Below are positions 11,368 to 23,788 of a stretch of DNA of 64,000 bases, piece by piece (within the stretch, counting starts at the first letter, position 1; the number at the start of each line of letters is the position of its first letter). The notes below the pieces were generated by a model that saw only the letters and a list, made by a program, of their open reading frames with translations, did not search any database and had not been told where the DNA came from. The stretch is from Desmodesmus armatus (taxonomy: Eukaryota; Chlorophyta; Chlorophyceae; Sphaeropleales; Scenedesmaceae), in NCBI GenBank assembly GCA_007449985.2, contig VIIQ02000239.1:62001-126000 (forward strand). The letters run 5' to 3'. The position numbers and the translations under genes are program-made.

Positions 11368-12457
11368 GGGTTAGCGTTAGTGCCTAGTCTGGGTGATGTC
11401 TGTCATGTGCTGAAACTCCCTTGTCGGAGCACGGTTGTGCACTCCGAACGGAGGCAAAGCACTGTCTCAAAAGCCTGTGTCAGTTGCGACTTGCAGGTGC
11501 AGCTTTTTGTCTGGCCACATGTCAGGCCACCTGCACATGTGTATGTGTATGTTTTGAGTCCAGGTTTTCCAGGGGTCCCTGCATGCCACACCCCCTCTGT
11601 GCACTGTGCTGACGCTGTACGGCAAGGCCTGCCCTGGGTATCGTACTGACTGCGTTGACCTCAAGTTGTGCTGACATCATGGCTTGGCAGGATAGTTGAT
11701 CACCCTTGTTCCTGCTGGTGGCCCCTTACCCTGTCTGGTTGTAGGGTGGCCTCAGTGTATCACCGATGTACCATGCCAAGCTTGCGTCTACTGTTCTGTT
11801 CTTTGATGGAGTAAGCCCTGATATTTGGGGGTCTGTGCTGATGGACTGCTTTTTGCGCCTGCAGTTGGTGCTATTCTGTCATGACCTTTGCATGTTTGCC
11901 ACCAGACATGCCTTGAGGGACTTGACCGCTGGCATGATTTGATACACCGCCTTCTGTGTATCAGGCTGTGTATCAGGCGAGTGTGCGCCTGCTGCTTGTG
12001 TTGTTTCGTGTCTACTATTCATGTTTGACAGCCACCGCTAATGAGGCAGTCTGACCAGGTGGACATCTGTCTGCTGGACGAGTGTGCAGCTGTTGATCTG
12101 TTGAATGTGACTGCTGATATGCCTGACCAGCCACCGCTGGTGAGGCAGCTCAAGCTTCTGTCACTGTCAGGATACAGGGTCCTCGTGAGTGCACTTCAAC
12201 AGTGGGTGAAGTGGACGAACATACTTGCGTGTGTGGCTGATGTGACAGAACTGCCAGGGTGCTGACTTGCCACTGTGGACGCTGGATGCCATGCCCGTGG
12301 TAGTGTGTACATTCCTGGACTCTTTGTACGGCACCGAAAGCCCACCTGTGCTAAGTTGATGTATGACTATGCTTTGTGTCTCCCTACCACCCGCCAACAT
12401 TGTGTACACCCCTTACCTCCTGGACCCCTTTGTAGTGATTGCCTGTTGATATGTTGT
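11368..12457. other. 3' flank of the VHL-domain gene, no gene seen
   Basis: T/G-rich DNA with CAG/CTG words and no supported exon. The direct repeat GACCAGCCACCGCTGGTGAGGCAG near 12125 echoes GACAGCCACCGCTAATGAGGCAG near 12027, which hints at an old local duplication. Confidence 0.4.
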
Positions 12458-12980
12458 GTGCCTTTTCCAGAGTTTTTCATCAGGACCAGTTGTGCATGGC
12501 TGCTGTTGTAGTTGTTTGTATAGCAATGTTTGTCTGTATGGCTCCAGGCCAGTCACTGTCCATGGGCCAGGCGGCATGCCATCAAGGCAACAGCCACTCA
12601 GTCAAGCTGCCGGCCTTATCATCGTGGGAGTTTTCTCAACAGCTGTTGTAAACTGGGTGCTGATCTTGTGTAGGGCGCTGAGCCTGACACATGGAGTGCC
12701 TGTTGTCCATGGTTTGTGCCGTTTTGGAACAGTTGTTCTATAGGATCAAATGTGCATGGCTGCTTTTGTAGTGTGTTGTATCACTTGGCAGGTTTGTCTG
12801 TAGGGGCTCCAGGCTAGGCGGTCATTGTCAATGGGCCAGGGGCTGCATGCTGTCAGTGCAACAGCCAGTAGATCAAGCGGCCTGCCTAAGTTTGTGGTGG
12901 TCGGTCGTATCATTGTGGAAGTTGTCTCAAAAGCTGTTGTGTGTTGGGCACTGGCTTCTGCAGGGCTCTGAGCCTACGTT
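12458..12980 (+). repeat. Diverged tandem duplication of about 250 bp
   Basis: 12458-12683 and about 12711-12975 align in order. Shared landmarks are TGTGCATGGCTGCT, GGTTTGTCTGTA-like, GGCTCCAGGC, ATGGGCCAGG, GCAACAGCCA, TCAAGC.GCC, GTCTCAA.AGCTGTTGT and GGGC.CTGAGCCT. The copies differ by many substitutions and short indels. I see no coding potential or terminal repeats. Confidence 0.7.
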
Positions 12981-13808
12981 GTGTGCCTTGAGTGCTCATG
13001 CATGCCGTTTGAATGCATGTTGGCCACAAGGCTTATGCAAGTAGACTGGAGGGGTGTGAAGCATGTGGAAGCCTGTGCCACACAAGCGAGCACCAGATTG
13101 GCTTGTGATTGTGTGAGCATTCTGATTGTGTATGCATGCAGAGACCCTGTGTAGTCGTGGTAACATTGTGCTAAATTCAAAATTGAGAAGCAAGTTGATG
13201 ATCACAGTCCAGGGGTGTGGCCTACATTTTTACCTTTCACAAGCACCAGGCACACAACAAGCATGACACATGACTGGAGATTTGGGGCGGTGACACAACC
13301 AGCATGCACATGGCGTTAGGTCAATCAATCCAAAAGCTGACAGAGCCTGAATCACCATCAGTTCTACAACTGAGTCGTTGACATCAAAAGAAAGTCGCAC
13401 ACACCGATAACAGGTCACGGTCATGCACACATATGTAGACACGTCACGGCACTTTCCAAGCTGGTGCAGCAAACAAACAGAATATCACAGATCCTGTCAG
13501 GTGTCATCAGTGACAGATCCAGAAACCCAGGACAATGACGCTGCAAAGCAGCAATAATTGTGTGGCCACCAGCCCTACACCGTCATGGCCCGCACATGCA
13601 CAACAAGCCTATGGTCACTCAGCACATGGCCAGTCAATACCCAGCACCATCTCGACCACAGCACTGCCAGCTAGGTGGATAATCAGGAAAGACCGTTGCC
13701 GAGTGAACCACGCACGGAGCATGCTGCGACATGGGAATCTGACACAGCCCCCCCCCCCCCCCGCCCACAGGAGTTGGCACTGCACAGGGGTCGCTTGCAA
13801 AGGCCGTA
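12981..13808. other. Region 3' of the CCDC81-like gene
   Basis: No gene seen. It includes a poly-C tract near 13750-13764 and the probable 3' UTR of the minus-strand gene that ends at 13809. Confidence 0.4.
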
Positions 13809-16800
13809 TCACATCAAGCCCTGCGCAAAGATGTTGTCTCTGTTGCCAAAGTTGTAGCTGGCCCCTGGTGCCCGCATCGGCTTGTTGTCCAGCAGCACAG
13901 CATCCTGGTCAGCAAACACCACGGGATCAGCGGGTCCTACACAGCAACATGCGCACACCCTGTTGGTTAACAGCACGCTCGATGAAGGCACCGGAAAGGG
14001 CATCAGCCCTCCCACCCACAGACTGCACAGCACAGCATAGCACACCATCCTAGGCAAGCATGTAATGCAGCATCCATGTCGTGTGCAGCCCTGCGGCCCT
14101 CAACGCTTGAGCTGTACTGACGCACCTGCGGCACGACGTCGCCTGGCCGCTCCAGCGTGAGGATGTTTGTGATGTGGTCTGTCTTGTCACGCGGCCTCAT
14201 CAGCTGCGGGCTGCGTGCCCTGCTGGCCACCTCGGCAGCAAAGGCAGGGCTGCGCAGCTCAGCCTGCAGCTCACTCACCTCATGGCGGTTCAGCGGTCCT
14301 CACCAACCTGACTCGGCAGCAGCAGCAGAGGCAAGCGCAACAAACAGGGTCAGATGGGCAGGTGGCGACCGGCTGATGCTGGCAAACCACAACCCACACA
14401 AAGCACAGCACTAACATTTAGGAGGTGCTACGTTTTGAAGCTGCTAAGATGGACAAGCATGATACAAGCACAGATGCCTGTCAAATGCTCAGTTTTGCAA
14501 GCTGAGAGCATTGTGCTGGGCCGCATAACATGGCCCGTCCTATTGTGCTCGCCACCTGCTGCTCCCCCCTGCTTGGCGCCCAACCCACCCCCGCGTCTAC
14601 ACACCCCACCCCACCCCTCACCTTTGGTGTGACCTGCCTCCTGTCCATGCGTCCCGCCTGCCTCAGCTGGCCAAAGTGGAAGCGGTTGAACTCATCATAC
14701 TCTGATCGCGAGCGGGGGCTGATCATGTTCTGCAGGTAGTGGTTGAGCGGCACGGGGCTCACGGGCCGCCCGCCAGCACCCCTCCCTAGGTCCAGCTCAA
14801 CCTCAGGCAGGTAGCCACCAGGGCCCAGCTCACCCAGGCCTGCCTGCGCTGCTGCTGCTTCTGAAGCAGACACCTGCCAGGCCATCAGAGAACCCGCAGC
14901 AAAACCGGCAGCAGGAGCAGGGGCAGATGATCATTGCAAACCAGTGAGCAAAGGGCAACCCATCCCCGAGATGGTGTGGTTGACGCTATGGCTGGCCACA
15001 GCACTCTGCAGCAGCGCATCGATATGCTCAATGTCAGCGGTGCAATCCCCCCCCCCCTTGCCACCACATTACAACACTCACATAGTCCTCAGCAGGCAGT
15101 GAGATCGACAGGCCAGCTGCGCGGCTTGCAGGCGGGTTGCTGACAACAGACGCCTGGTGCATTGACGCCGCTGACTGCGCAGCCTGCTGCCGCTGCCACG
15201 CAGGCTGCACTGCTGGCTGCTGCACGGGTGAGCCTGGACCTGCAGACTCCGGGTATGCTGCTGCAGCTGCTGCCTCCTGTGCCTCTGCGGATAGGGCGCC
15301 AGGGGCCTGGCAGGGTCACGACCAGCACAACGACAGGGTCAGCAGGGCCACAGAGACTGATTGAGCAGATGATGGCAACAACAGCGCACAACCTTCAGAC
15401 CAGTCACTGTCACCCCCCCCCCCCCCCGCCCTCACTACACACACAGAGATGCAGGAGCACCAACACATGCTGCTGTCCTCAGCCCTATACCAGGCGAGCA
15501 GCCTTGTTGGCACAGGTCATGCTGCATCAGCTGCTCACCTGTGCGTCCTGTGCAGCCATCACCAGCTGCTCCAGGTCCTGCAGGAAGTTGAGGTACTGCA
15601 CATAGCGGCCCGACACACCTGCCAGCACACAGCCGCGCAGCAACACCGGCAGTGAACCCACTGGCAGAAGCAGGGTGCAGGTAAGCATGTGCAATCAGGA
15701 CTTCCCCTGCACTTACAGTCTGTGTTTGCGGCAGGTGTCTGCAGATGTGCTAGCTGTCTGATTCAGTCTGTGAAGTGAGTGCAGGAACTGGGTGCTTGGC
15801 TGCACCAGTGTCGGCAACTGCTGCTGGAGAGGCTGTGCTCCTACACACTGCTGCTGGAGAGGCGACTCCACACAATCAGCACGCTCACCGTATGTGTGCT
15901 GCAGCAGCAGGTCCAGCATGGTTGCTGCGTCTACTGCTGACAGCAGCGGCCTGCAGTGCGACTGCAGCCACTGCTCCAACTGCGCACGAGGCACAGCCCC
16001 CATGTTGGCCCTGAAACAGATGCACAGGCACACACACAGGCACATATGCACACGGGCACACTGATTACATGCACCAGGCAAAGCTAGCTCTCAGTCTGTG
16101 CAGGCATGCAAGCCATCAGGTGGGCAAGCAGCATGGCACCAGCCCATAACACAAGACACACCATGCTTGATTACAGCTACTGCTGCAGCCAACGAACCAC
16201 CAGGCCGCACCTGTCCAGCTGTGTGCACAGGCCCAGCAGGGTCTGCAGGCACTCCGCATTCTGCGCCTGGCTGGGAGCAGCAGCAAACACCCGCCCTGGC
16301 GACTGCAGCACTGACATGGGCCGCTGCTGCTGCTGCTGCACCTGCAATCCTGCAAGTGCTGCGCTGATGGGCCTGACAGGGTCAGCACCAGGGGACCGGG
16401 CACTAGTGCCAGCCCTGCACAACCAACAACACAACACAACGCAGCACATGACACAGTCACCTCAACTTGCTTGTGACAGTACCAGCAGTGCTCACCAAAC
16501 ACAGCAATGTAAGTTGGATACTTGCATGCCTACCACATGCTTGGGAAAATCTGCTTTTGCGCAGGAGCAAATCAAGGCAGCCTCTCCACCCACCTGCTGG
16601 CTGCAGGAGCCTCATAGCCCTTCCATGGCGGCAGCGTCTGCACACATCACCAGGATAGACAACAGCATGCAAAGTCATGTTTAGCCAGCCCTCCGGATTT
16701 TATAGTATGGAACGAAGCAGTACGCATGTGCTGCATCTGTGGCGCTACAGCCCAACAGCCAGCAACAGGAAGCATGGCATTCAACTCTGTCAATCCAACC

Positions 16801-18116
16801 CAGCCCGCCAATGGTTGTTGTGCAGAGTAGCAGACATCATGTAATGCAATGTCTTGTCCGTGTGGTGTGCTGTGGACAACACCCTGCCTGTGTCCTGCTG
16901 CTGCTCACCGGTGCCAGGCCCAGCTCCAGGCCTCCACTAGCTGCTGCTCGAACACAAACTCAATGCGCCCAGCACGGTTGCGCACCAGCTCGCCAACTCC
17001 AGGCAGGGACACCTGCAGGCCGCGTGGCAGCATCCCATGCACATGGCGGCAACATGACAGCAGTATTGTGTGTGCCACAGCACAAGCGCTGCATGCAGCA
17101 CTGTTGCTAGCATACATGTCGCTGACTGGATCCCACAGAGCTGCGGGGAGCAAGACGATGAGGAGCATCCACTGAGCCAGGGAGTCTGTGGATGAGGCAA
17201 CACCAACACGCTCGACAGGCTTGCTGCACACTGCTACTGAGCACATCTGCAGCTTGATTGAGCCCACACCTTGTGCACCTGACAGGGATCAAGGTGGAGC
17301 AATCGTGCTAGACTCCATCCATTGCTAGAACTGTCGCTGCGCACCTGGACTGCATGGCCTGCAACGATGTGCATGGCCAGCCGCTGCAGCATCTCTGTGA
17401 TCAGCCGCTGTGCTATGGACCTGTGGATCTGGGCATCCTGAGCAATCAGCTGGTAGTTCAGCTGAGTGACAGCTGCCCGATCTGCAACAGGATAACAGGG
17501 TGTGCCCCCGGGGCAGAGGATTCATTCAAGTCCTGAGGACACACTGCTGTTGCTATGTCGCGCATTGCAAGATGGCACCAGGGGCCGAAGTTGGCGGCAT
17601 TGTCACTAGGCTTGAAAAATTGACTGTGCAGCGTGCAGGCTGTGCCAACTAGACCACATGCAACTCACTCAGCAGTCGAAACCTGCTGCGCTCCTGTGAC
17701 ACGCCCCAAAACGGCCATCCAGCAGGCTGAATGTGGGCCTCCAACGCTTGTACGTTGCAAACCTGTCCTCCAGAGCTTGTCCAACGACAAAGGTGCCCAC
17801 AGCTGGCAGCAACACACCCTGGCGGTTGTACAGCACAGCAGCATCCCACAGCAGAGCGCTGGTGGTGGAATGCTCTCACCGACCAACACGCCACTACCGT
17901 CCAGCTGCATCACCATTACAGCGTAACGACATTGAAGCATCATACCTTGTGTGACTTGAGGCTGACATTGACGAAGTTGGCCAGTCCATTCCAGAGCTGC
18001 CGCAAGCTTGACAGGCTGATGTGGTTCCTCACTGCCCACACGCTGTTGGCAACCTCAATCACTAACCGTTCGGAATCATAAGCATAAGGAGGTCTGCCAA
18101 ACAGCGTTGATGCCAT
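13809..18116 (-). CDS. CCDC81-like protein with paired HU domains
   Basis: Minus-strand gene with at least ten exons. The first exons close cleanly: 18116-17946 (MASTLFGRPP start), 17818-17683, 17481-17345 and 17012-16909. They encode LRQLWNGLANFVNVSLKSHK, then GVLLPAVGTFVVG and RWRPTFSLLDGRF, then VTQLNYQLIAQDAQIHRSIA and VSLPGVGELVRNRAGRIEFVF. This matches the order of two bacterial-HU-like domains in CCDC81, a centrosome/cilium-associated family: W-x-x-l..fv...L...kGV.iP.lGTF.f, then a LNy helix and a second GvG....r.g.i.f strand. Later exons (about 16637-16594, 16418-16212, 16013-15891, 15621-15539, 15300-15083, 14873-14622, 14301-14126 and 13936-13809) give Gln-rich, probably disordered or coiled segments and end in NRDNIFAQGL. 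Junctions between 16594 and 14301 are approximate, and one near 16418 does not close in frame. A role at basal bodies is inference. Confidence 0.65.
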
Positions 18117-18498
18117 CGGACGATGGCCTGGTGTTGCCCAGCTGTCAGTGTTGTTGAGGCATCTTCTGTGACCGTTTACATATGAAGCCTTGTGAGCGTG
18201 CTGCGCAAACTCAGACACCTCGTGCAATTGAAGAAGAAAAACGGAAGCATCTGAGAGGGTGGAGACGCCGTTTGGAGGCTTCCATAGTGACATCAGTTTG
18301 AAAGTGCAACAGCTCAACACTGGCAGTGATCATGGGGCCTGTGTTTGTATTACTGCAACAACAGTCCCAGAAAACCTTTGTGAGACGTAGTTCAAGCCAA
18401 TGGGCACACGGGCCTGCAGCCTGTCTTGACTCCGCCACCTACAGCACCTACCAAGCAACGCGGCACACTTCACAAACAAGTCACAGTCCTAGTGACCT
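18117..18498. other. Between the CCDC81-like gene start and the next gene stop
   Basis: About 380 bases holding the 5' region of the CCDC81-like gene and the 3' end of its upstream neighbour on the same strand. No TATA-like word at a convincing place and no further coding sequence. Confidence 0.4.
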
Positions 18499-20036
18499 TC
18501 ACCAATCAACCTGCCTCAATGCTAGGTCACGACGCAGCTTGCGCCGCTTGATACGAGACCCTGGCCGCAGCGGCTTCAGCAGCCGGTGCCGCTCGCCAGC
18601 CCTAGCAGTAGGGTTGGTGGGTACTGCTTCCCCCCGTGGGTCTTCCACATCTGCATCACGTACTGCTGCCCACAGCGCGTCAGCACAGCCAGGCGATGCT
18701 TCCTGAGCCGCGCACCAAGCAAGCCACCTAGGGCTGGGACAGCACGCCCCTGCCACAGCTTCACCTACTGCTGCAGGGTCCAGCACGCCCACATCCCTGT
18801 TGTTGCTGACAGCATCACCGCCCCACATCAGCTGCAGCAGCTCCTCACTGCCATCCCCCTCTACCTCATCCCACCTCAGCAGCCGCGGCTGCTGGGTAGA
18901 GCCCCAGTGCTGCTGAGGTTGCCGGTCCTGCTGTCGCGGCGGCGCAATCACAACTGCTTCAGGGCTGTCCTGCACAGTTGGCAGCCCCAGCAGCGGGCCA
19001 ACTGCCTGCACCAGCCGCTGTGCTGACATGGCTGGCAGCACCAACAAGGGCACGCCAGCGCCAGCTGCTGCGCGCTTTGCTGTCGCGAGGTTGACATTTT
19101 TGCGCGTGCGCTTGCTGTAAGTGGTCAGCACCACGTCTGCGTCTGCTGTGCTATCCACCACCACCAGCACACCCTCAAGGTCTGCCAGATCGATTGCTTG
19201 GTACAGACGCAGGTCGTCAATGCCATACCTGGCAGGTGTAGCAACGCAAAGCAGCGCACCCTTGGTCCTTTGTTTGCAGGCTGGGAATGCCTACTTGCCC
19301 ATGCACACAACAAGCAGACAACATGGGGCAACATGTGCTCAAGCAGGCAAATCAGCCTGCCAGGGACAAGCGACCAGCCGAATCAACTGTCGTGCAGCTG
19401 CCAGGGGGACGTCCGCTGTGCACACCCACCTCCAGACCCTCAGCACAGGTCCTGGGCCCTGCGCTCAGTCCGCAGCCTCCTGCCAATGTCCCACATCTGC
19501 TCCCCTGACAGCTGCAGCTTGTCTGCAGCAGCATAGCGCAGCCGCCTGCCGACAGGCAGTGCGTACTTGGGCTCAGCATCTGGGATGCTGGTGATGGGGG
19601 CTGACGAAGCTGCTGCTGATGGTGGCTGCGGCGTGCTGCCTGGTGCCAAAGCTGTGCCAATATGCTGGGTGGATGTGACCGGGGCACCAGCCGCTGCAGC
19701 TGCTAGCAGATCCAAGTCATCTGCTGCAGGATCTGGCTGTGGCAGCTGCTGCTTGAGCCGCCTTTGGCGCAGATGTGCCTGCTGCTGCCGTGGTGCCTGC
19801 TGGTCAGGCTGCTGGCGGTGCAGCTGAGTTGGCAGAGCAGTCGCTGGCCAAGAGGGGGTGGCTGTCCACTCAGGCCCACGGCCTGCTTGTGCAGCTGTCA
19901 GCTGCGAGCGTAGGTGACAACCGCTTTTCTGCTGTGAAATCAGACTGTGTTGGCAAAAGCAGCGTCCTGATAGAGGGGTCACTTGTGCCTTGCCTGCTGG
20001 GAAGACAGTAGCACTACTGCTCAACAGCGTGTGCAT
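18499..20036 (-). CDS. Unassigned protein, possible Ycf45/SPD1-like C-terminal domain
   Basis: Two exons, 20036-19447 and 19228-18499, joined in phase 2 (RRAQDL to YGIDDLRLYQ) with 1320 nt in total. The N-terminal third is Gln/Pro/Ala-rich. A basic segment (GRRLRYAAADKLQLSGEQMW) precedes a compact stretch, LEGVLVVVDSTADADVVLTT, then RTRKNVNLATAKRAAAGAGV and PLLVLPA, and the protein ends in a Lys/Arg-rich tail. The order of a D.ADvvLt..s..rkn..la.AkraGvPllvLpa pattern reminds me of the C-terminal domain that follows the AAA ATPase in Ycf45/SPD1 proteins; no P-loop is present here. That link is weak. The ATG at 20036 sits right after an in-frame stop, but a good acceptor (GTCTTCCCAG near 20000) leaves room for upstream exons. 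The exon 1 donor (GTGCTG) is a weak match, chosen because it keeps the frame. Confidence 0.55.
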
Positions 20037-20767
20037 TCAAGCATCAGATCCCACAACGTCACTGATGAACGTAATCACAACCATGCATGAAGCAACTCTG
20101 TTGATGCGGACGCGCGGGTAAGTCTTCAAGACTTCAAGACAATGTCTTGGTGCATTACATAAGGTGGTTGCATGACGTAAGGGGCACGGTTCAGTGGGCC
20201 TTGGGTCTTCTGCCCCTTTTATGCATCGCTCCTGGTGTCGGTTGCATACATCCATCACTTCAACACAGAGAGTTGACCACATCACAGCAAGCATAAGGAC
20301 TACCCTACCCACTCACAACAGTAGACACACCATCCACCAGCAGGTGACTGGACTGCAACAATATGTACCGTTGCCGGGGCTGCAGCCATATGTACTGTTG
20401 CTTTATTTTGCTGGTGTACCCTGCAGTCCATCGCCATGCACTTTCCTGCCATACATCCCCTGTCACAGCACAGCGCACGCATGTGAAGTATGCATGCGCA
20501 GTGACAGCAGCACCTCTTCACCGCCTGCTTGACATACTGCCGAGGCTGCCAATCAGCAGATAGTTGAAATTTGCACAGCTGCACCACAGGCCCCTGTGTC
20601 GCTCGGTGTTGTCCATGCTGTGCTTGCAGAAGCTTCTGCACCCCTGCATCAGCCACAGCTTTACTAGCTGCCATCAGCGCTCCGGGTACATCCAGCCGGA
20701 GCATCAAAGCAGCAGTCAGACAGCAGCAGCACCGCAGTAAGACATCCGCACGCAGCAAATCAGCAGC

Positions 20768-23700
20768 ATGTTCAACGGTGAGCTGAAGGCAGCAGCCAAC
20801 AAGCTGCAGCGTGAGCAGCAGCAGCGAGCAGAGCGTGACCGCCAGAAGCTGGCTAAGGAGAAGGCCCTGGCGGAGCGGCAGCGGCAGCGACAGGCGGCAC
20901 GAGAGGAGGAGGGGCGGCAGCGGCGACTACAGGCAGCAGCGGCGGCAGCAGCGGTGAGCGATGTGTGCCTGCGATCTGCTGTGCAAAGTCGTAGCTTGCG
21001 ATCTGCACCCCACTTGCCGGCGCTGCCGGCGTTGCCAGGCGTCATTCTCGCTCAAGCATGCCAGCTCCACCCCACCATACCCCATGCCACACTCCACCCT
21101 ATATGAGTGCACTCAAACTGCTACCATTGCACTACCTCATTTTCCTCCTGCACCAGGAGGAGGAGCGGTTGCAGCAGGAGCTGGAGGAGAACCGTGGTGT
21201 GTCGCTGCACCTGCAGCTCGCAGCAGCACCAGCAGACATGGCTGCAGCAGCAGCACGCGGCATCAAGCGGGCCGCCGACAAGCTGCTGCTGCCAGCCTCT
21301 GCAGGGTCCAGCCTGCTCAACCAGAATGCCAGCAAGAATGGCACCATGCTGTTTGAGGTGGCAGCCAGCAATGGAGGCAGGACACATGCAGGGGTGCTGG
21401 AGGTGAGGGGCCAGGGAGGGGATCATGAAGGTGTACCTTACAGTGGCAGGTTCTGCAGGAGTGTAGCAGATTGATGTTGGGGTAGGGTGCGGGGTAGGGT
21501 GGGGTGTAGGGTGGGGTACTCAGCAGCTGTGGAAGTAGCAGCTAGCATCAGTAGGGGGGTGCATGGGTGTGTGTCCTGGTGCAGGGTGTGAAGAGCAAGC
21601 AGGTCTTGCAGCTGCCAGTGCTAAGCACGGTTCGCGCTTGTGACAGCTATCGTTGAACAGTCCCCGTGTGTCTGCTGCCGTCACTGCTGCCGTCCTGTTG
21701 CCGTCACTGTTGCCGCTGCTGCAGTTCACAGCCCCCGAAGGTGTAGTGTGCTGCTGCCGCCGCCAAAGGTTGCCAACTGCCTCTGGGGCCTACCAGACCA
21801 GCAGCAACAGCAGCAGCAACAGCAGCAGCAACACTTCTCCAGCAGCCTAACAGCAGCTGAAAATCCATCAGCAGCAGCAGCAGCAGGCTCCAGCAGCAGC
21901 TTACAGCACACGGGTGCCACCAGCAGCAGCAGCAGGTGCAGTGGGCGTGTGTACATCCGCTACAAGCTGCTGCCGAAGGGCACGTATGTTCGGTTCCAAC
22001 CTGAGCTGCGGTCCTTCCATGATGTCGTTGGTGCTGATGCTGAGGTGATGAAGTCAGCACTGGAGGCCAGCCTCATGGGCTACTGCACACTCAGCGAGGG
22101 AGACTGGGTGCAGGTCAGGCGGGAGCAGGGGAAGGCAGGGAGGGAGGGAAGTGGGTGCAGGTCAGGCGGGAGCAGGGTAGGGAAGGTGGGGAAGTGGGTG
22201 CAGTCTGCATGCCTGTTGCACACCTGACAGCCTAAACATGGCAGCATTGCCAGGCATACAGCATAGGCAGCCTCCTGTGGTGGGTGATAGGGGTTGTTTG
22301 TGCACTATGCGTCTGCTGTGCCACTGCTGTTTTTTACCCACCTCCTTCGTGCGGCTGCAGCCTGCCTGCCTGCTGCCCGTGCCGTGTGTAAAACCTTGGT
22401 CCTGCCCTGTCACCTATCATCTGTTTCCCAGGTGCAGTATGAAGGTGTGGAGTACAATCTGCGGGTGTTGGAGCTACAGCCAGGCCCTGCAGTGTCTGTG
22501 ATAGAGACTGACATTGCTGCTGACGTGGGCCCCTCCATCGAGACTGAGGGCTACCTCAGGCGCAGGCAGAGGCAGCTGCAAGGGAGGCGGAGCGGCAGCG
22601 CCAGGCGCAGGAGCAGGCGGAGCGGGAAGCAGCGGAGGTGAGGCCTGGCTGGAGGGCGGCACTGCTGTGTTGCTATGTGGTTTGTGTGATCTGTGTGATT
22701 TGCGCCTGCGTAATGTGGGTTGTGATGCAGTGCAGAGAGGGGTTGTGGAAGCAATTGGTTGTGCAGCAGTGATAGAGGCTCCAGTTGCAGATCCCCTAGA
22801 GGAGCGTGGTGGTCTACAGCTGCAGGAAGTTTGCCGTCTGTACGTGGCGCAGTAGACAGGGCTGAATGCGCCTGCACCGCCTGCAAGTCAGGCACAGCAA
22901 CAGTGGTCGAGGCACTACAGGAACTGGTTGTCTCTTTATGTCAAAGCGCTCAAGGGCGCGAACGCTGCAGCTGCATCCATCCTTGACAGCCCCCTGACCC
23001 TGTCGATGTGTGCCTCTTTTCTTGCTTGAGGCACACTCCCCTTCCCTCCTTCCCTCCTTCCTTCCTTCGTGTCCTCTACCTTCCGTATCCCCTTTTCCAC
23101 TCTGTTCTGCAGGCCCTTGCTGCAGAGGAAGCAGCGGCGGCGGCTGAGCAGCAGCGCCTCGCCGAGGAGACAGCCAGGCGGTTGCAGGTCAAGGCTGAGA
23201 AGTCAGCCCTTGTGTCACCAGAGGTGGCCGCGGACAGCCCTGAGCCCCACACCTCACTGCTGTTCAGGCTGCCTGACGGGACCAAGCTGAACCGGCGGTT
23301 CAGGCTGGTGCAGACGGTGCAGGAGCTATTTGACTACCTGGACAGCGAGGTGGGTGGAGGGAGGGGCATGGACATACGATATTGCTGTACCGTGTGTGTC
23401 TATGTGTGTGGTGGGTGGACCAATGCAGGGGTGGGTGACGGCGAGAAAGGGGGCTGGAAAGGGTTGGGCAGGTGGGGCACATGGGGGGTTGCCTCAAGGC
23501 CCCAGGTAAATGAGCAGGGGTGGCAGCCAACGTCAGGCAGGCTTCAGTGCCCTTCACATGTGCAACAGCAGGTAGCAGCAGAAGCCTGGCGCAATGTTGT
23601 GTTCATTGCTTACGTCTGTGCTCATGTCTGCCAACATGCAGGGTGCTGGTGGGTTGTGGCCTGACAGTTACAAGCTGGTGCTGCAGTACCCTCGCCGTGT

Positions 23701-23788
23701 GCTGGAGCACAGCGCAGGCAGCAGCAGCCTGCAAGAGGCCGGCTTTGACACCAGCCAGCAAGCAGTGTTTGTGGAACACATAGAGTGA
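20768..23788 (+). CDS. UFD1-UBX fusion protein, predicted CDC48/p97 cofactor (two frameshifts)
   Basis: Six phase-0 exons: 20768-20953, 21157-21402, 21725-22113, 22432-22637, 23113-23349 and 23642-23788, about 470 residues. Exon 1 is a charged coiled coil starting MFNGELKAAANKLQREQQQR, as in plant UFD1-family proteins of the At4g15420 type. Exons 2-4 give the UFD1 fold: DKLLLPASAGSSLL, GTMLFEV, HAGVLE, FTAPEGVV, KVANCLWGL, PKGTYVRFQPE, GYCTLSEGDWV and YNLRVLELQP, with an inserted polyglutamine run. A second coiled coil leads to a C-terminal UBX domain (SLLFRLPDGTKLNRRF, GFDTSQQAVFVEHIE). UFD1 domains bind ubiquitin and UBX domains dock on CDC48, so one chain could do both. The frame breaks in exon 3 near 21746 (389 nt where 390 is needed) and in exon 4 near 22553 (CTCAGG where one C is missing). 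Both exons need exactly one more base to keep phase 0. Confidence 0.85.
21801..21835 (+). repeat. CAG/CAA run encoding polyglutamine
   Basis: A run of CAGCAGCAA-type codons inside exon 3 of the UFD1-UBX gene, placed between the two halves of the UFD1 fold. It probably forms an extruded loop. Confidence 0.8.

Noticed and set aside
21585..21640. GVKSKQVLQLPVLST as an extra exon of the UFD1-UBX gene
   Set aside because: The UFD1 fold continues directly from HAGVLE to FTAPEGVV, so an exon here would interrupt a conserved strand.
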